From: Prado023 sp963747335
GTDB lineage: Bacteria > Actinomycetota > Actinomycetes > S36-B12 > CAIYMF01
NCBI GenBank assembly: GCA_963747335.1
Contig: CAVVEV010000010.1
Location: forward strand, 1-64,000
DNA length: 64,000 bases
Direction of reading: 5' to 3'
Of this stretch, positions 8,405-17,120 are shown in pieces. The notes beneath the pieces were generated by a model. It saw only the letters and a list, made by a program, of their open reading frames with translations, was not told the origin of the DNA and made no database searches. The position numbers and the translations under genes were made by a program. Every line of letters begins with the position of its first letter. The stretch's first letter is position 1.

Positions 8405-9278
8405 TCGAGATCATCAGCTCGCCGTTGCGGTCGAACATCCGACCGCGCGCGAACCCCAGACCCCGTTCAGCCGCTGGCGAGGCCGTCACGTAGAGGGCCC
8501 ATTCGTCGGCGCGGTAGGGCCGGTGGAACCACATCGCGTGGTCGAGGCTGGCGACATCGAGGTCCCCGGAGCCCACGTAGTAGCCGTGCCGGCGCTGGAC
8601 GGCGTCGAGCAGGGTCGCATCCGAGAAGTACGCCGCGACGCACACATGGAGCAGCGGATCCTCGGGCATGGGACCGTCCGAGCGGAACCACACGACATCC
8701 TCGCCGGGGTAGTCCTCGCCGCCCTCGCCCCGCGTGGGGTGGTCGGGGAACGCATCACCCCACCACGCGACGAGCTGCTTGCCCAGGCCGCGGACCGGAC
8801 GGATGTCCACCGGCGGGGTGATCTCCACGAGGATCGGCGGAAGCTGGTCCACATGCGGCTCCATCAGCTCGGCCAACGAGGGCAGCCCCTCGGGGCCGGG
8901 GACCTCCCGAGCGCGGGTCGTGTGCGAGATCGGCGCGGCCTCGGGCACGTGGAACGACGCGGACATCGCGAAGGTGACCTTGCCGTGCTGATGGGCCAGC
9001 ACGCGACGCACGCTGAACCCACGACCGTCGCGGATCCGCTCGACGTGGAACTCGACGGGCTGGGTGGGGTCGCCCGGGCGCAGGAAGTACGCGTGCAGCG
9101 AGTGCACGTAGCGCTCGGGATCCACGGTGCGCCCCGCTGCGACGAGCGCCTGGGCAGCCACCTGCCCGCCGAAGATCCGGGTGTAGCTGACGTCATGGCT
9201 GATCCCGATGAACACGTCGCCGGGCCGACGCTCGAGGTCGAGCAGCTCGAGCAGGGAGTCGATCGGGTATCGGGGCAC
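8343..9278 (-). CDS. tesB: Acyl-CoA thioesterase II
   Basis: This double hot-dog enzyme hydrolyses acyl-CoA to free acid and CoA. The 311 residues match the family length. The N-terminal hot-dog carries RIFGGQVAAQALVAAGRTV and HSLHAYFLRPGDP. The C-terminal hot-dog carries ASLDHAMWFHRPYRADEW, with the catalytic Asp, and MISITQEGLFRR, with the catalytic Gln. The start is the GTG at 9276-9278, the only start that keeps the conserved N-terminus. It is divergent from the glutaryl-CoA dehydrogenase operon and convergent with the MFS gene, overlapping its end by 62 bp. Confidence 0.92.
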   Translation of the reverse strand: MPRYPIDSLLELLDLERRPGDVFIGISHDVSYTRIFGGQVAAQALVAAGRTVDPERYVHSLHAYFLRPGDPTQPVEFHVERIRDGRGFSVRRVLAHQHGKVTFAMSASFHVPEAAPISHTTRAREVPGPEGLPSLAELMEPHVDQLPPILVEITPPVDIRPVRGLGKQLVAWWGDAFPDHPTRGEGGEDYPGEDVVWFRSDGPMPEDPLLHVCVAAYFSDATLLDAVQRRHGYYVGSGDLDVASLDHAMWFHRPYRADEWALYVTASPAAERGLGFARGRMFDRNGELMISITQEGLFRRPTAPGAPLARP

Positions 9279-9365
9279 CCGCAGATCGTGTCAGGTCAAG
9301 GCCGCAGGCGCGACGGCCCGCGCCGTGCTGGAGCCGTCGCCGACCCCCGAGCGGCAAGATCACGG

Positions 9366-9443
9366 TTTCATCCAAGGTCGCAGCCGATCTGCGTCCCGAG
9401 AGTTGGATGAAAGCCGCGCCACGCGCCCGAGAGTTGGACGAAA
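9366..9443. promoter_or_regulatory. Cluster of repeated TTGGAYGAAA elements between tesB and the acyl-CoA dehydrogenase
   Basis: CCCGAGAGTTGGATGAAA (9395-9412) is repeated as CCCGAGAGTTGGACGAAA (9426-9443), exactly 31 bp apart, close to three helical turns. An inverted copy TTTCATCCAA lies at 9366-9375. The cluster sits in the 285-bp space between divergent genes, where regulator binding is expected. Which protein binds is unknown. Confidence 0.45.
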
Positions 9444-9494
9444 TCCGGGGAAGGCTGCGGGGTGGGGGCGCGGCGTGGTCGGGCGCTCGTGGAT

Positions 9495-9506
9495 ATTGGA
9501 TCCAAT
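9495..9506. promoter_or_regulatory. Palindromic operator candidate ATTGGATCCAAT
   Basis: A perfect 12-bp palindrome lies about 40 bp upstream of the probable start of the acyl-CoA dehydrogenase operon and directly before a possible -10 region (GATACGGT). A TTGGATCCAA core resembles operators of FCD-type GntR regulators. One such regulator is the third gene of this operon, so auto-repression is a reasonable inference. Confidence 0.5.
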
Positions 9507-9563
9507 CTGATACGGTGCTCGCTACTCCCGCGACCTGAGGTGACCTGATGACCGCGCCCACCG

Positions 9564-10724
9564 ATGTCCCCCACCGAGCTGTACGCGATCGACACGCTGC
9601 TCTCCCCCGAGCAGGTCGAGATCCGCGACACCGTGCGGCGGTTCGCCGACGCGCACCTGCGCCCGCACCTGGCGGACTGGTTCGAGGCCGGCGAGCTGCC
9701 TGTCCGTGACCTGGCCCGAGAGCTCGGATCACTGGGCGTGCTCGGCATGCACCTCGAGGGGCACGGGTGCGCGGGCACCGACGCCACCTCCTACGGCCTG
9801 GCCTGCCTCGAGCTGGAGGCTGCGGACTCCGGGATCCGCTCACTGGTCAGCGTGCAGGGGTCGCTGGCGATGTTCGCGATCCACGAGTACGGCACGGACG
9901 AGCAGCGCCAGCAGTGGCTGCCCGGCATGGCCGCAGGCGAGCTGATCGGCTGCTTCGGCCTGACCGAGCCCGACGCCGGCTCGGATCCCGGGTCGATGCG
10001 CACGACAGCCACACGCGACGGCGACGACTGGGTGCTCTCCGGGACGAAGATGTGGATCACCAACGGCTCGGTCGCCGACGTAGCGATCGTCTGGGCGCGC
10101 GCGGAGGGCACGATCCGCGGCTTCGTCGTGCCGACCGGCACTGCGGGGTTCACCGCCCGGTCGATCCCGCACAAGCTCAGCCTGCGCGCATCGGTCACCT
10201 CCGAGCTGGTCCTCGACGCCGTCCGGCTCCCGGGAGACGCGATGCTCCCCGGCGCCCGTGGGCTGTCCGGTCCCCTCGGCTGCCTGGCCGAGGCCCGCTA
10301 CGGCATCGTGTTCGGCTCCATCGGCGCCGCCCGAGACTGCCTCGAGACAGCGCTCGATTACGCGGGCACACGCGAGCAGTTCGGCCGGCCGATCGCCGGG
10401 TTCCAGCTGACCCAGCGCAAGCTCGCCGAGATGGCGGTGGCGGTCGGCAACGGTCACCTGCTCGCCCTGCACCTCGGGCGGCTCAAGGACGCTGGTGCGC
10501 TCACCACCCAGCAGGTCAGCGTCGGCAAGTTCCACAACGTCTCCGCGGCCCTGGAGGTGGCCCGGGAGGCGAGGGCGATCCTCGGGGGCAACGGGATCTC
10601 GCTGGAGTACCCAGTCATCCGGCACATGGTGAACCTCGAGAGCGTCTACACCTACGAGGGCACGCATGACATCCACACACTGGTCATCGGCCAGGCCCTC
10701 ACCGGGATCCCCGCGTACCGATGA
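9564..10724 (+). CDS. gcdH: Acyl-CoA dehydrogenase, glutaryl-CoA dehydrogenase type
   Basis: This flavoprotein likely oxidises and decarboxylates glutaryl-CoA to crotonyl-CoA. The 386 residues show IGCFGLTEPDAGSDPGSMRT, SGTKMWITNGSVADVAIVWA, GTREQFGRPIAGFQLTQRKL and AILGGNGISLEYPVIRHM. The end, SVYTYEGTHDIHTLVIGQAL then TGIPAYR, is the hallmark of glutaryl-CoA dehydrogenases and contains the catalytic Glu (YEG, about residue 365). An ATG at 9,548 with a good AGGTGA site lies 16 bp upstream in another frame. If the CCCCC run near 9,560 has one base too many, that ATG is the real start (MTAPTDVP-TELYAID). The stop overlaps the ATG of the CoA-transferase gene. Confidence 0.85.
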   Translation: MSPTELYAIDTLLSPEQVEIRDTVRRFADAHLRPHLADWFEAGELPVRDLARELGSLGVLGMHLEGHGCAGTDATSYGLACLELEAADSGIRSLVSVQGSLAMFAIHEYGTDEQRQQWLPGMAAGELIGCFGLTEPDAGSDPGSMRTTATRDGDDWVLSGTKMWITNGSVADVAIVWARAEGTIRGFVVPTGTAGFTARSIPHKLSLRASVTSELVLDAVRLPGDAMLPGARGLSGPLGCLAEARYGIVFGSIGAARDCLETALDYAGTREQFGRPIAGFQLTQRKLAEMAVAVGNGHLLALHLGRLKDAGALTTQQVSVGKFHNVSAALEVAREARAILGGNGISLEYPVIRHMVNLESVYTYEGTHDIHTLVIGQALTGIPAYR

Positions 10725-11841
10725 ACAACTCCCCCACGGGTCCGCTGGCCGGGCTGCGGGTCGCGGACTTCAGCCGCGTGCTGGCTGGGCCGTACGCCAC
10801 GATGATGCTCGGCGACCTCGGCGCCGAGGTCATCAAGGTGGAGCGCCCGCCCGGGGGGACGACACCCGGGCCTGGGGCCCCCCGTACGCCGCCGACGGCA
10901 CGTCCACCTACTTCCAGTCCGTGAACCGCAACAAGCACTCGGTGTGGCTGGACCTGGGCGACCCCGCGGACCGCGCCGAGGCGATGGAGCTTGCCACCTC
11001 GGCGGACGTGCTCGTCGAGAACCTCGCTCCGGGGACGATGGCGCGCTTCGGCCTCGACCACCCGACCGTCGCGGCAGCCAACCCGAGGGTCATCTACGCG
11101 TCGATCTCGGGCTTCGGAGCGGGCGCAGGCGCAGCGATGCCCGGCTACGACCTGCTCGTTCAGGCGATGGGCGGGCTGATGAGCGTCACGGGACCGGCGC
11201 CCGACCAGCCCACCAAGGTCGGCGTCGCCCTCGTCGACGTCCTCACCGGGCTGCACGCCACCGTCGGGATCCTCGCCGCGCTGCACGAGCGCAGCCTCAG
11301 CGGACGCGGCCAGCACATCGAGGTGAACCTGCTGAGCTCGACGCTCTCCGCGCTGGTGAACCAGGCGCAGGCGGTGGTCGGCGCCGGGGCCGTGCCGCGC
11401 GCCCTGGGCAACGCCCACCCCAGCATCGCGCCCTACGAGACCCTGCCCACCGCGGACGGCGTGCTGGTGCTGGCCGTGGGCAACGACCGCCAGTTCCAGT
11501 CCCTCTGCGAGGTCCTCGGGCTGGACCTGGCTGGCGATCCCGACTACGCGACCAACCCCGCCCGGGTCACCCATCGCGAGCTGCTCGCCGCCCGGCTCAG
11601 CACGGTCCTGTCCGCCCGGCCGACGGCCGAGTGGGTCCGCGAGCTGACCGTCGCCGGCGTCCCGGCCGGACCCGTCAACGACATCCCTGCCGCCCTGGAC
11701 CTTGCGGCGTCGCTGGGGCTGGCGCCGGTCGCCCTGGCCGACGGGTGCCCCACGGTGGCGAACCCGATCACACTCTCGCGGACCCCTGTGGACTACAGGT
11801 CGGCTCCCCCGAGCCCCTACCTGGGATCGGCCCGTGCCTGA
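10721..11841 (+). CDS. CaiB/BaiF (class III) CoA-transferase, probably glutarate:succinyl-CoA type; one frameshift
   Basis: The N-terminus MNNSPTGPLAGLRVADFSRV with LAGPYATMMLGDLGAEVIKV is the standard class III CoA-transferase opening. After VERPPGG at the six-G run near 10,855 the frame shifts (the gene is 3n+2 long, as if one G is missing). It continues DDTRAWGPPYAADGTSTYF, SVNRNKHSVWLDL, ADVLVENLAPGTMARFGLDH and YDLLVQAMGGLMSVTG. The Asp after VEN is in the region of the family's catalytic Asp. Class III transferases include human SUGCT, which activates glutarate for glutaryl-CoA dehydrogenase. The ATGA overlap with that dehydrogenase gene supports the role. It overlaps the following regulator by 8 bp. 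Confidence 0.8.
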
Positions 11842-12526
11842 CTTCCAGCGCCCGCCGACGGCTCAGGAGGCGGTTCTCGCCGAGGTGCGCTCGCGGATCC
11901 TCCGCGGGGAGATCGCGCCCGGGGCCCCGGTCCGCCAGGAGGACCTCGCGGCCTCGCTGGGGGTCAGCCGCGTACCAGTGCGTGAGGCCCTGCGGATGCT
12001 CGAGTCCGAGGGCCACGTCACCTACGTCGCGCACCGCGGCTACCGCGTCACCGAGCTGGACCTCGATGAGCTCGAGGAGATCTACCACCTGCGCCGGCTC
12101 ATCGAGGACGACCTGGCCCGCCGCGCCCTCACCCACTGCGAGCCGGCCCACCTCGACTCGGTGCGAGACGCTCATGCCCGCCTGGCCGAGGCGGAGCGCG
12201 CCGATCCCATCGACCCGGTCGCCCTTGCCGCGGCGAATCGCGCCTTCCATTGGGCGATCCTGCGCCCGACACCACGCTCCGAGCGGATCCTCACCACGCT
12301 CTGGGACGCCTCGGAGGTGTACCGGGCCCACTGGTTCGCGCTGCGCGACAACGTGGCTCGCGGGGCGCACGAGCACGTCCGGGCCCTGGCCGCGGTGGAG
12401 GCCGGAGACTCCGATGCCCTGGTGCGCGCGCTCGGCGAGCACCGCGCAGGGGCGGTCAGCGCGTTGCGGACCCAACTCGCGGCGGACTCTCCGACTGCCC
12501 GGAGTGCCTCTGCAGCAGCGGGGTGA
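11834..12526 (+). CDS. GntR-family transcriptional regulator with FCD domain
   Basis: The 230-residue protein starts at GTG 11,834, 8 bp before the end of the CoA-transferase gene. The N-terminal winged helix-turn-helix spans about residues 8-75, with VRQEDLAASLGVSRVPVREA followed by LRMLESEGHVTYVAHRGYRV, the standard GntR signature. The FCD ligand-binding domain follows, with LEEIYHLRRLIEDDLARRA, AANRAFHWAIL and EHVRALAAVEAGD. These supply the Asp and His residues that bind a metal and a carboxylate ligand in this family. It probably represses its own operon through the palindrome at 9495-9506 in response to a dicarboxylate or its CoA ester. Its 3' end overlaps the convergent synthetase gene by 71 bp. 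Confidence 0.9.
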   Translation: MPDFQRPPTAQEAVLAEVRSRILRGEIAPGAPVRQEDLAASLGVSRVPVREALRMLESEGHVTYVAHRGYRVTELDLDELEEIYHLRRLIEDDLARRALTHCEPAHLDSVRDAHARLAEAERADPIDPVALAAANRAFHWAILRPTPRSERILTTLWDASEVYRAHWFALRDNVARGAHEHVRALAAVEAGDSDALVRALGEHRAGAVSALRTQLAADSPTARSASAAAG

Positions 12527-14378
12527 GGACGTCCAGGACGCTGGCGTCCTCGATCGTCGAGGGGACCTGCTCGGGTCGGCCGTCGGCGATCCCCCGCATC
12601 GTTCGGCGCAGGATCTTCCCGGATCGGGTCTTCGGCAGGCCGGGGACGACCACGACCTCCTTGAACGCGGCCACCGGTCCGACGTGCTGCCGGACGTCGG
12701 CGACGATCTGCCGGGTGAGCTCGTCGGGGTCGATCTCGACGCCGCCCTTGAGCACCACGAACGCGCGCGGCGACTGGCCCTTGAGGTCGTCTGCCACGCC
12801 GATGACGGCGCACTCGGCGACTGCCGGGTGGGAGGCCACGACCGCCTCCATCACCCCGGTCGACAGCCGATGCCCGGCGACGTTGATGACGTCGTCCGTG
12901 CGCCCCAGGACGTACAGGTAGCCATCGGGGTCGATGTACCCGCCGTCCCCGGTGGTGTAGTAGCCGGGGAAGGCGCTCAGGTACGACGAGACGTAGCGCT
13001 CGTCGTCGCCCCACAGGGTCGGCAGGGTCCCCGGCGGCAGCGGCAGCCTGATCACGATGTTGCCCTCGGTGCCCGGCGGCACCTCGTGGCCCTCGCCATC
13101 GAGCACCCGCACGTCGTAGCCCGGGACGGCCACCGACGGGGAGCCCTCCTTCAACGGCAACGGCTCGAGCCCGCGCGGGTTGGCCGCGATCGGCCAGCCG
13201 GTCTCGGTCTGCCACCAGTTGTCCACGACCGGCACCCCGAGGACCCGCGTGGCCCAGTGATAGGTGTCGGGATCCAGTCGCTCACCGGCGAGGAACAGCG
13301 TGCGGAGGCTGGAGATGTCGTGGTCGGCGATCAGCGCCCCCTCCGGGTCCTCACGACGGATCGCGCGGATCGCCGTCGGGGCGGTGAACAGCGCCTTCAC
13401 CCCGTGCTCGGCGATGACCCGCCAGAAGGCCGCGGCGTCCGGCGTCCCCACCGGCTTGCCCTCATACAGGACGGTGGTCGCCCCGACGATCAGCGGCGCG
13501 TAGACGATGTACGAGTGCCCGACGACCCACCCGACGTCGGAGGCCGCCCACCACACGTCACCGGGGCCGATGTCGTAGACGTTGGCCATCGACCAGGCCA
13601 ACGCCACCGCATGCCCGCCGTTGTCGCGCACGATCCCCTTCGGCCGGCCGGTCGTGCCCGAGGTGTAGAGGATGTAGAGCGGATCGGTCGCCGCCACGTC
13701 GGTGCAGCCGACCGGATCGGCGCCCGAGGCCAGCCCTGCCCAGTCGTGGTCGTGCGGACCCATCGCCGCGGTCAACTCGGGGCGCTGCAGGATCACGCAC
13801 GCGACAGGCTCATGGGTCGCCACCGCCAGCGCCTCGTCGAGCAGCGGCTTGTAGGCCACCACCCTGTGGGTCTCGATCCCGCAGGACGCGGAGAGGATCA
13901 CCTTCGGTTGGGCATCGTCGATGCGCACGGCGAGTTCGTCCGCGGCGAAGCCGCCGAACACCACGGAGTGGACCGCGCCGAGCCGCGCGCACGCGAGCAT
14001 CCCGATGACGGCCTCGGGGACCATGGGCATGGACAGGACGACCCGGTCCCCGGCCACCACTCCGAGGCCGGCCAGGGCACCGGCGAACCTGGCGACCTCG
14101 TCGAGCAGTTCGGCGTAGGTGAACGTCCGCTGCGTGCCCGTGACCGGGCTGACGTGGATCAGGGCCGGCTGGTCACCTCGGCCCGCCTCGACATGGCGGT
14201 CCAGGGCGTTGAAGCACGTGTTCAGCCGACCGTCCGGGTACCAGCGGTACATCGGCTCCGCGCTGTCGTCGCACGCGAGCGTCGGCGGAGCACTCCACGT
14301 GATCGCGGCCGCAGCCGCGCCCCAGAAGGCCTGCGGGTCCTCGATGCTCTGGGCGTGAGCCTGCGCGTACGTGGCCAT
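12456..14378 (-). CDS. prpE: Propionyl-/acetyl-CoA synthetase (AMP-forming)
   Basis: This 640-residue ANL-family ligase makes acyl-CoA from a short fatty acid, ATP and CoA. Motifs include the phosphate loop YILYTSGTTGRPKGIV, the acyl pocket WWQTETGWPIAANP, the hinge TTGDGGYIDPDGYLYVLGR, TDDVINVAGHRLSTGVMEAV, and the C-terminal catalytic Lys in PKTRSGKILRRTMR. That Lys is the usual acetylation switch. The N-terminus (FWGAAAAAITW, CFNALDRHVEAGRGDQPALI) resembles PrpE/ACSS3 more than Acs, so propionate is the more likely substrate. It is monocistronic and convergent with the GntR gene. Confidence 0.85.
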   Translation of the reverse strand: MATYAQAHAQSIEDPQAFWGAAAAAITWSAPPTLACDDSAEPMYRWYPDGRLNTCFNALDRHVEAGRGDQPALIHVSPVTGTQRTFTYAELLDEVARFAGALAGLGVVAGDRVVLSMPMVPEAVIGMLACARLGAVHSVVFGGFAADELAVRIDDAQPKVILSASCGIETHRVVAYKPLLDEALAVATHEPVACVILQRPELTAAMGPHDHDWAGLASGADPVGCTDVAATDPLYILYTSGTTGRPKGIVRDNGGHAVALAWSMANVYDIGPGDVWWAASDVGWVVGHSYIVYAPLIVGATTVLYEGKPVGTPDAAAFWRVIAEHGVKALFTAPTAIRAIRREDPEGALIADHDISSLRTLFLAGERLDPDTYHWATRVLGVPVVDNWWQTETGWPIAANPRGLEPLPLKEGSPSVAVPGYDVRVLDGEGHEVPPGTEGNIVIRLPLPPGTLPTLWGDDERYVSSYLSAFPGYYTTGDGGYIDPDGYLYVLGRTDDVINVAGHRLSTGVMEAVVASHPAVAECAVIGVADDLKGQSPRAFVVLKGGVEIDPDELTRQIVADVRQHVGPVAAFKEVVVVPGLPKTRSGKILRRTMRGIADGRPEQVPSTIEDASVLDVLTPLLQRHSGQSESPPRVGSATR

Positions 14379-14501
14379 GGGAGCCTCCCGGATCGTGGAT
14401 GTCGGCCCAGTGTGCCTGCGCTGCGGGCACTGCCGGGTGCCACGAGGGCGGCCCTGCGACGAGCGGTCCCGCGGGGTCGACGAGCGGCACCGGCCCGCCC
14501 G

Positions 14502-15638
14502 TCAGTCGCGGACGGTGGCGGCCAGCTGGCCGCAGGCCCCGTCGATCTCGCTGCCGCGGGTGTCGCGGATGGTGGTCGGGATGCCGCGGGCCTCGAGCGC
14601 GGCCACGAACGCACGCTCCACAGCCGGATCCGAGGCCGTCCACTTCGAGCCGGGGGTCGGGTTGAGCGGGATCGGGTTGACGTGCACCCAGCCCCGGCCG
14701 CGCTTGTTGAGCAGCTTGCCGAGGAGGTCCGCGCGCCACGCCTGGTCGTTGATGTCGCGGATCAGCGCGTACTCGATGGATGCCCGACGGCCGGTGGCCT
14801 GGGAGTACTCGAACGCCGCATCGATGGCCTCGCCCACCTTCCACCGGGTGTTCACGGGGACGAGCGTGTCGCGCAGCTCGTCGTCGGGGGCGTGCAGGCT
14901 CAGCGCCAGCGTCACCGGCAGACCCTCACCGGCGAGCTTGCGCATCGCCGGGACCAGCCCCACGGTCGAGACGGTGATCCCGCGGGCGCTCATGCCCAGC
15001 CCGTCGGGAGCCGGGGTGATCATCCGGCGCACCGCGTCCACCACCACGTTGTAGTTGGCCAGCGGCTCACCCATGCCCATGAAGACCACGTTGGACACCC
15101 GACCGGTCCCGCCGGCCACGTCACCGTGCGCCAGGGCACGCGCCGCCGCGAGCACCTGCTCGACCACCTCCGCGGTCGACATGTTGCGGGTGAGGCCGGC
15201 CTGTCCGGTCGCGCAGAAGGGGCAGTTCATCCCGCACCCGGCCTGCGAGGAGACGCACACCGTGATCCGCTCGCGGCTGGTGCGGGTCGCCGGGTAGCGC
15301 ATCAGGACCGACTCGACCATGGCCCCGTCGTGCAGGCGCCACACGGACTTCACCGTCAGGCCGCCGTCGCAGGTGATGTCGCGGACATTGGTCAGCAGGG
15401 GCGGGCACAGGCTCTCGGCCAGCGGCCGGCGCAGCGCCGCCGGGATGTCGGTCCACTGCTCGGGATCGTCGACGAGCCGGGCGAACCAGTGGTTGCTCAC
15501 CTGGTCGGCGCGGAACTTCGGCAGCCCGGCCGCGGCGACGGCCTCACGGCGCTCGGCCAGCGTCATGTCGGACAGATGGCGGGGCGGCTTGCCGCGCCGG
15601 GGCGCCTCGAGGACCAGCAGTCCCGGGGGTTGGCTCAC
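14502..15638 (-). CDS. rlmN: 23S rRNA (adenine-2503-C2) methyltransferase
   Basis: This radical-SAM enzyme methylates A2503 of 23S rRNA and A37 of some tRNAs. Of 378 residues, the cluster motif CGMNCPFC (about 133) binds the 4Fe-4S/SAM centre. Other family segments are NVVFMGMGEPLANYN, GITVSTVGLVPAMRKLA, LALSLHAPDDELRD and GACGQLAA, the last with the methyl-carrying Cys near the C-terminus. The gene starts one base after the stop of cdsA, as part of the rpsB-tsf-pyrH-frr-cdsA-rlmN array. The 123 bp between its end and the synthetase gene hold only a duplicated CGACGAGCGG (near 14,457 and 14,483). Confidence 0.95.
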   Translation of the reverse strand: MSQPPGLLVLEAPRRGKPPRHLSDMTLAERREAVAAAGLPKFRADQVSNHWFARLVDDPEQWTDIPAALRRPLAESLCPPLLTNVRDITCDGGLTVKSVWRLHDGAMVESVLMRYPATRTSRERITVCVSSQAGCGMNCPFCATGQAGLTRNMSTAEVVEQVLAAARALAHGDVAGGTGRVSNVVFMGMGEPLANYNVVVDAVRRMITPAPDGLGMSARGITVSTVGLVPAMRKLAGEGLPVTLALSLHAPDDELRDTLVPVNTRWKVGEAIDAAFEYSQATGRRASIEYALIRDINDQAWRADLLGKLLNKRGRGWVHVNPIPLNPTPGSKWTASDPAVERAFVAALEARGIPTTIRDTRGSEIDGACGQLAATVRD

Positions 15639-15639
15639 G

Positions 15640-16512
15640 TCAGCTGACCCCGCCCAGGAAGATCGCGAACAGCGTGTAGGCCACGACCGTGTTGGGGATC
15701 AGGCTGTCCAGGCGGTCCATGAGCCCACCGTGGCCGGGCAGCAGGTTGGACATGTCCTTGATCCCCAGGTCACGCTTGATCGCGGACTCGATGAAGTCGC
15801 CGAGGGTGGCCGTCACGGTCATGATCGCGCCGACGATCGCCCCCTTCCACCAGTCCGACTCCAGCAGCGTCGCGAACAGCACCGACCCCAGGACCACCTG
15901 GAGCGTCACCGACCCGGCGAAGCCCTCCCACGACTTCTTCGGGCTGATCGCCGGGGCCATCGGGTGCTTGCCGAAGAGCACCCCGGTGGCGTACCCGCCG
16001 ATGTCGCTGGCGACCGACAGGGCGATGAAGGTGACCACCCGGTCAGCGCCGTCCGGGGAGGCGGCGATCAGCGCCGCGAACCCGCCCATCAACGGCGCGT
16101 AGGCCAGGACGAAGCCGCTGGCCGTGGAGTCGCGGACGAAGTCGTCGACCCCGTGGCGGAACAGGCGCCACACGATGGTGAACAGGAACAGCAGGCCGTA
16201 GCCCATGAGCACCTGTGCGGAGCCGGCGAAGAAGCCCAGGACGGGCAGGATCACAGCAGCGGCCAGCAGCGGGGTCTTGGTGAGCTGGATCCCCTTGGCC
16301 CGCATCGCCGAGGCCAGCTCGTCGGTCCCGATCACGATGGCCGCCACGATGACGACGACGAACAGCCAGAGCTGCCAGTACAGCGAGGCCAGGGCGATCC
16401 CGACCAGGATCAGGCCCACGGCGATGGCCGCCGGGAGGTTGCGCCCGGCCCGGGACTTCTTGGGTTCGTCGGTGAGGTCCTCCGGCGGTGGTGCGCCCGT
16501 CGATCCGCTCAT
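15640..16512 (-). CDS. cdsA: Phosphatidate cytidylyltransferase
   Basis: This integral membrane enzyme makes CDP-diacylglycerol from CTP and phosphatidate, the precursor of membrane phospholipids. The 290 residues have about eight membrane segments after a charged N-terminus (EDLTDEPKKSRAGRNLPAA). The C-terminal CDP-alcohol signature is seen as SAIKRDLGIKDMSNLLPGHG followed by GLMDRLDS, with the metal-binding Asp residues. It sits between frr and rlmN in the conserved order, 14 bp from frr and one base from rlmN. Confidence 0.95.
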   Translation of the reverse strand: MSGSTGAPPPEDLTDEPKKSRAGRNLPAAIAVGLILVGIALASLYWQLWLFVVVIVAAIVIGTDELASAMRAKGIQLTKTPLLAAAVILPVLGFFAGSAQVLMGYGLLFLFTIVWRLFRHGVDDFVRDSTASGFVLAYAPLMGGFAALIAASPDGADRVVTFIALSVASDIGGYATGVLFGKHPMAPAISPKKSWEGFAGSVTLQVVLGSVLFATLLESDWWKGAIVGAIMTVTATLGDFIESAIKRDLGIKDMSNLLPGHGGLMDRLDSLIPNTVVAYTLFAIFLGGVS

Positions 16513-16526
16513 GCGCAGGAGTCCTC

Positions 16527-17084
16527 TCAGATCTCGAGCAGTTCGGCTTCCTTGTGCTTGAGCAGGTCCTCCACCATGGCGATGTGCCTGGCGGTGAGGT
16601 CCTCGAGGGCCTTCTCGGCACGACGGATGTCGTCCTCGCCGGCATCGCCGTCCTTGTTCATCTTCTCCAGATGCTCCTTGGCGTGCCGGCGGATGTTGCG
16701 GATCGACACGCGTGACTCCTCGGCCTTGTGCCGGGCCAGCTTGATGTACTCCTTGCGACGCTCCTCGGTGAGCATCGGCAGCACGACGCGGATCTGCTGG
16801 CCGTCGTCGACCGGGTTCACGCCCAGGTCGGAGTCGCGGATCGCCTTCTCGATGTTGTGCATCGAGCTCTTGTCGAACGGCGAGATCAGGATCATCCGTG
16901 CCTCAGGGGTCTGGAACGATGCCAGCTGCTGGATCGGCGTCGGCGCCCCGTAGTAGTCGACCATGATCTTGTTGAACATCTGGGGGGTCGCACGGCCGGT
17001 GCGGATGGTGGCGAAGTCCTCCTTGGCCACGGTGATGGCCTTGTCCATCTTCTCCTCGGCCTCGAACAGTTCCTCGTCGATCAT
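16527..17084 (-). CDS. frr: Ribosome recycling factor
   Basis: With EF-G, RRF splits post-termination ribosomes. The 185 residues match the family length exactly. Diagnostic segments are FATIRTGRATPQMFNKIMVD, YGAPTPIQQLA, ISPFDKSSMHNIEKAIRDSD and LGVNPVDDGQQIRVVLPMLT. The ATG at 17,084 is preceded by a strong AAGGAG. It lies 36 bp downstream of pyrH. Confidence 0.97.
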   Translation of the reverse strand: MIDEELFEAEEKMDKAITVAKEDFATIRTGRATPQMFNKIMVDYYGAPTPIQQLASFQTPEARMILISPFDKSSMHNIEKAIRDSDLGVNPVDDGQQIRVVLPMLTEERRKEYIKLARHKAEESRVSIRNIRRHAKEHLEKMNKDGDAGEDDIRRAEKALEDLTARHIAMVEDLLKHKEAELLEI

Positions 17085-17120
17085 CGATTCTCCTTGTGGT
17101 GGGCAGATCCAGGGTGCCGG

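Noticed and set aside
9366..9443. The TTGGAYGAAA repeats as an attachment site or miniature transposon
   Set aside because: Repeats are short, lie within a divergent promoter region and have no terminal duplications; a regulatory role is simpler.
10944..15647. A 1,567-residue plus-strand open frame
   Set aside because: It is antisense or out of frame to the CoA-transferase, GntR, synthetase and rlmN genes and has low-complexity Arg/Gly/Pro composition typical of high-GC shadow frames.
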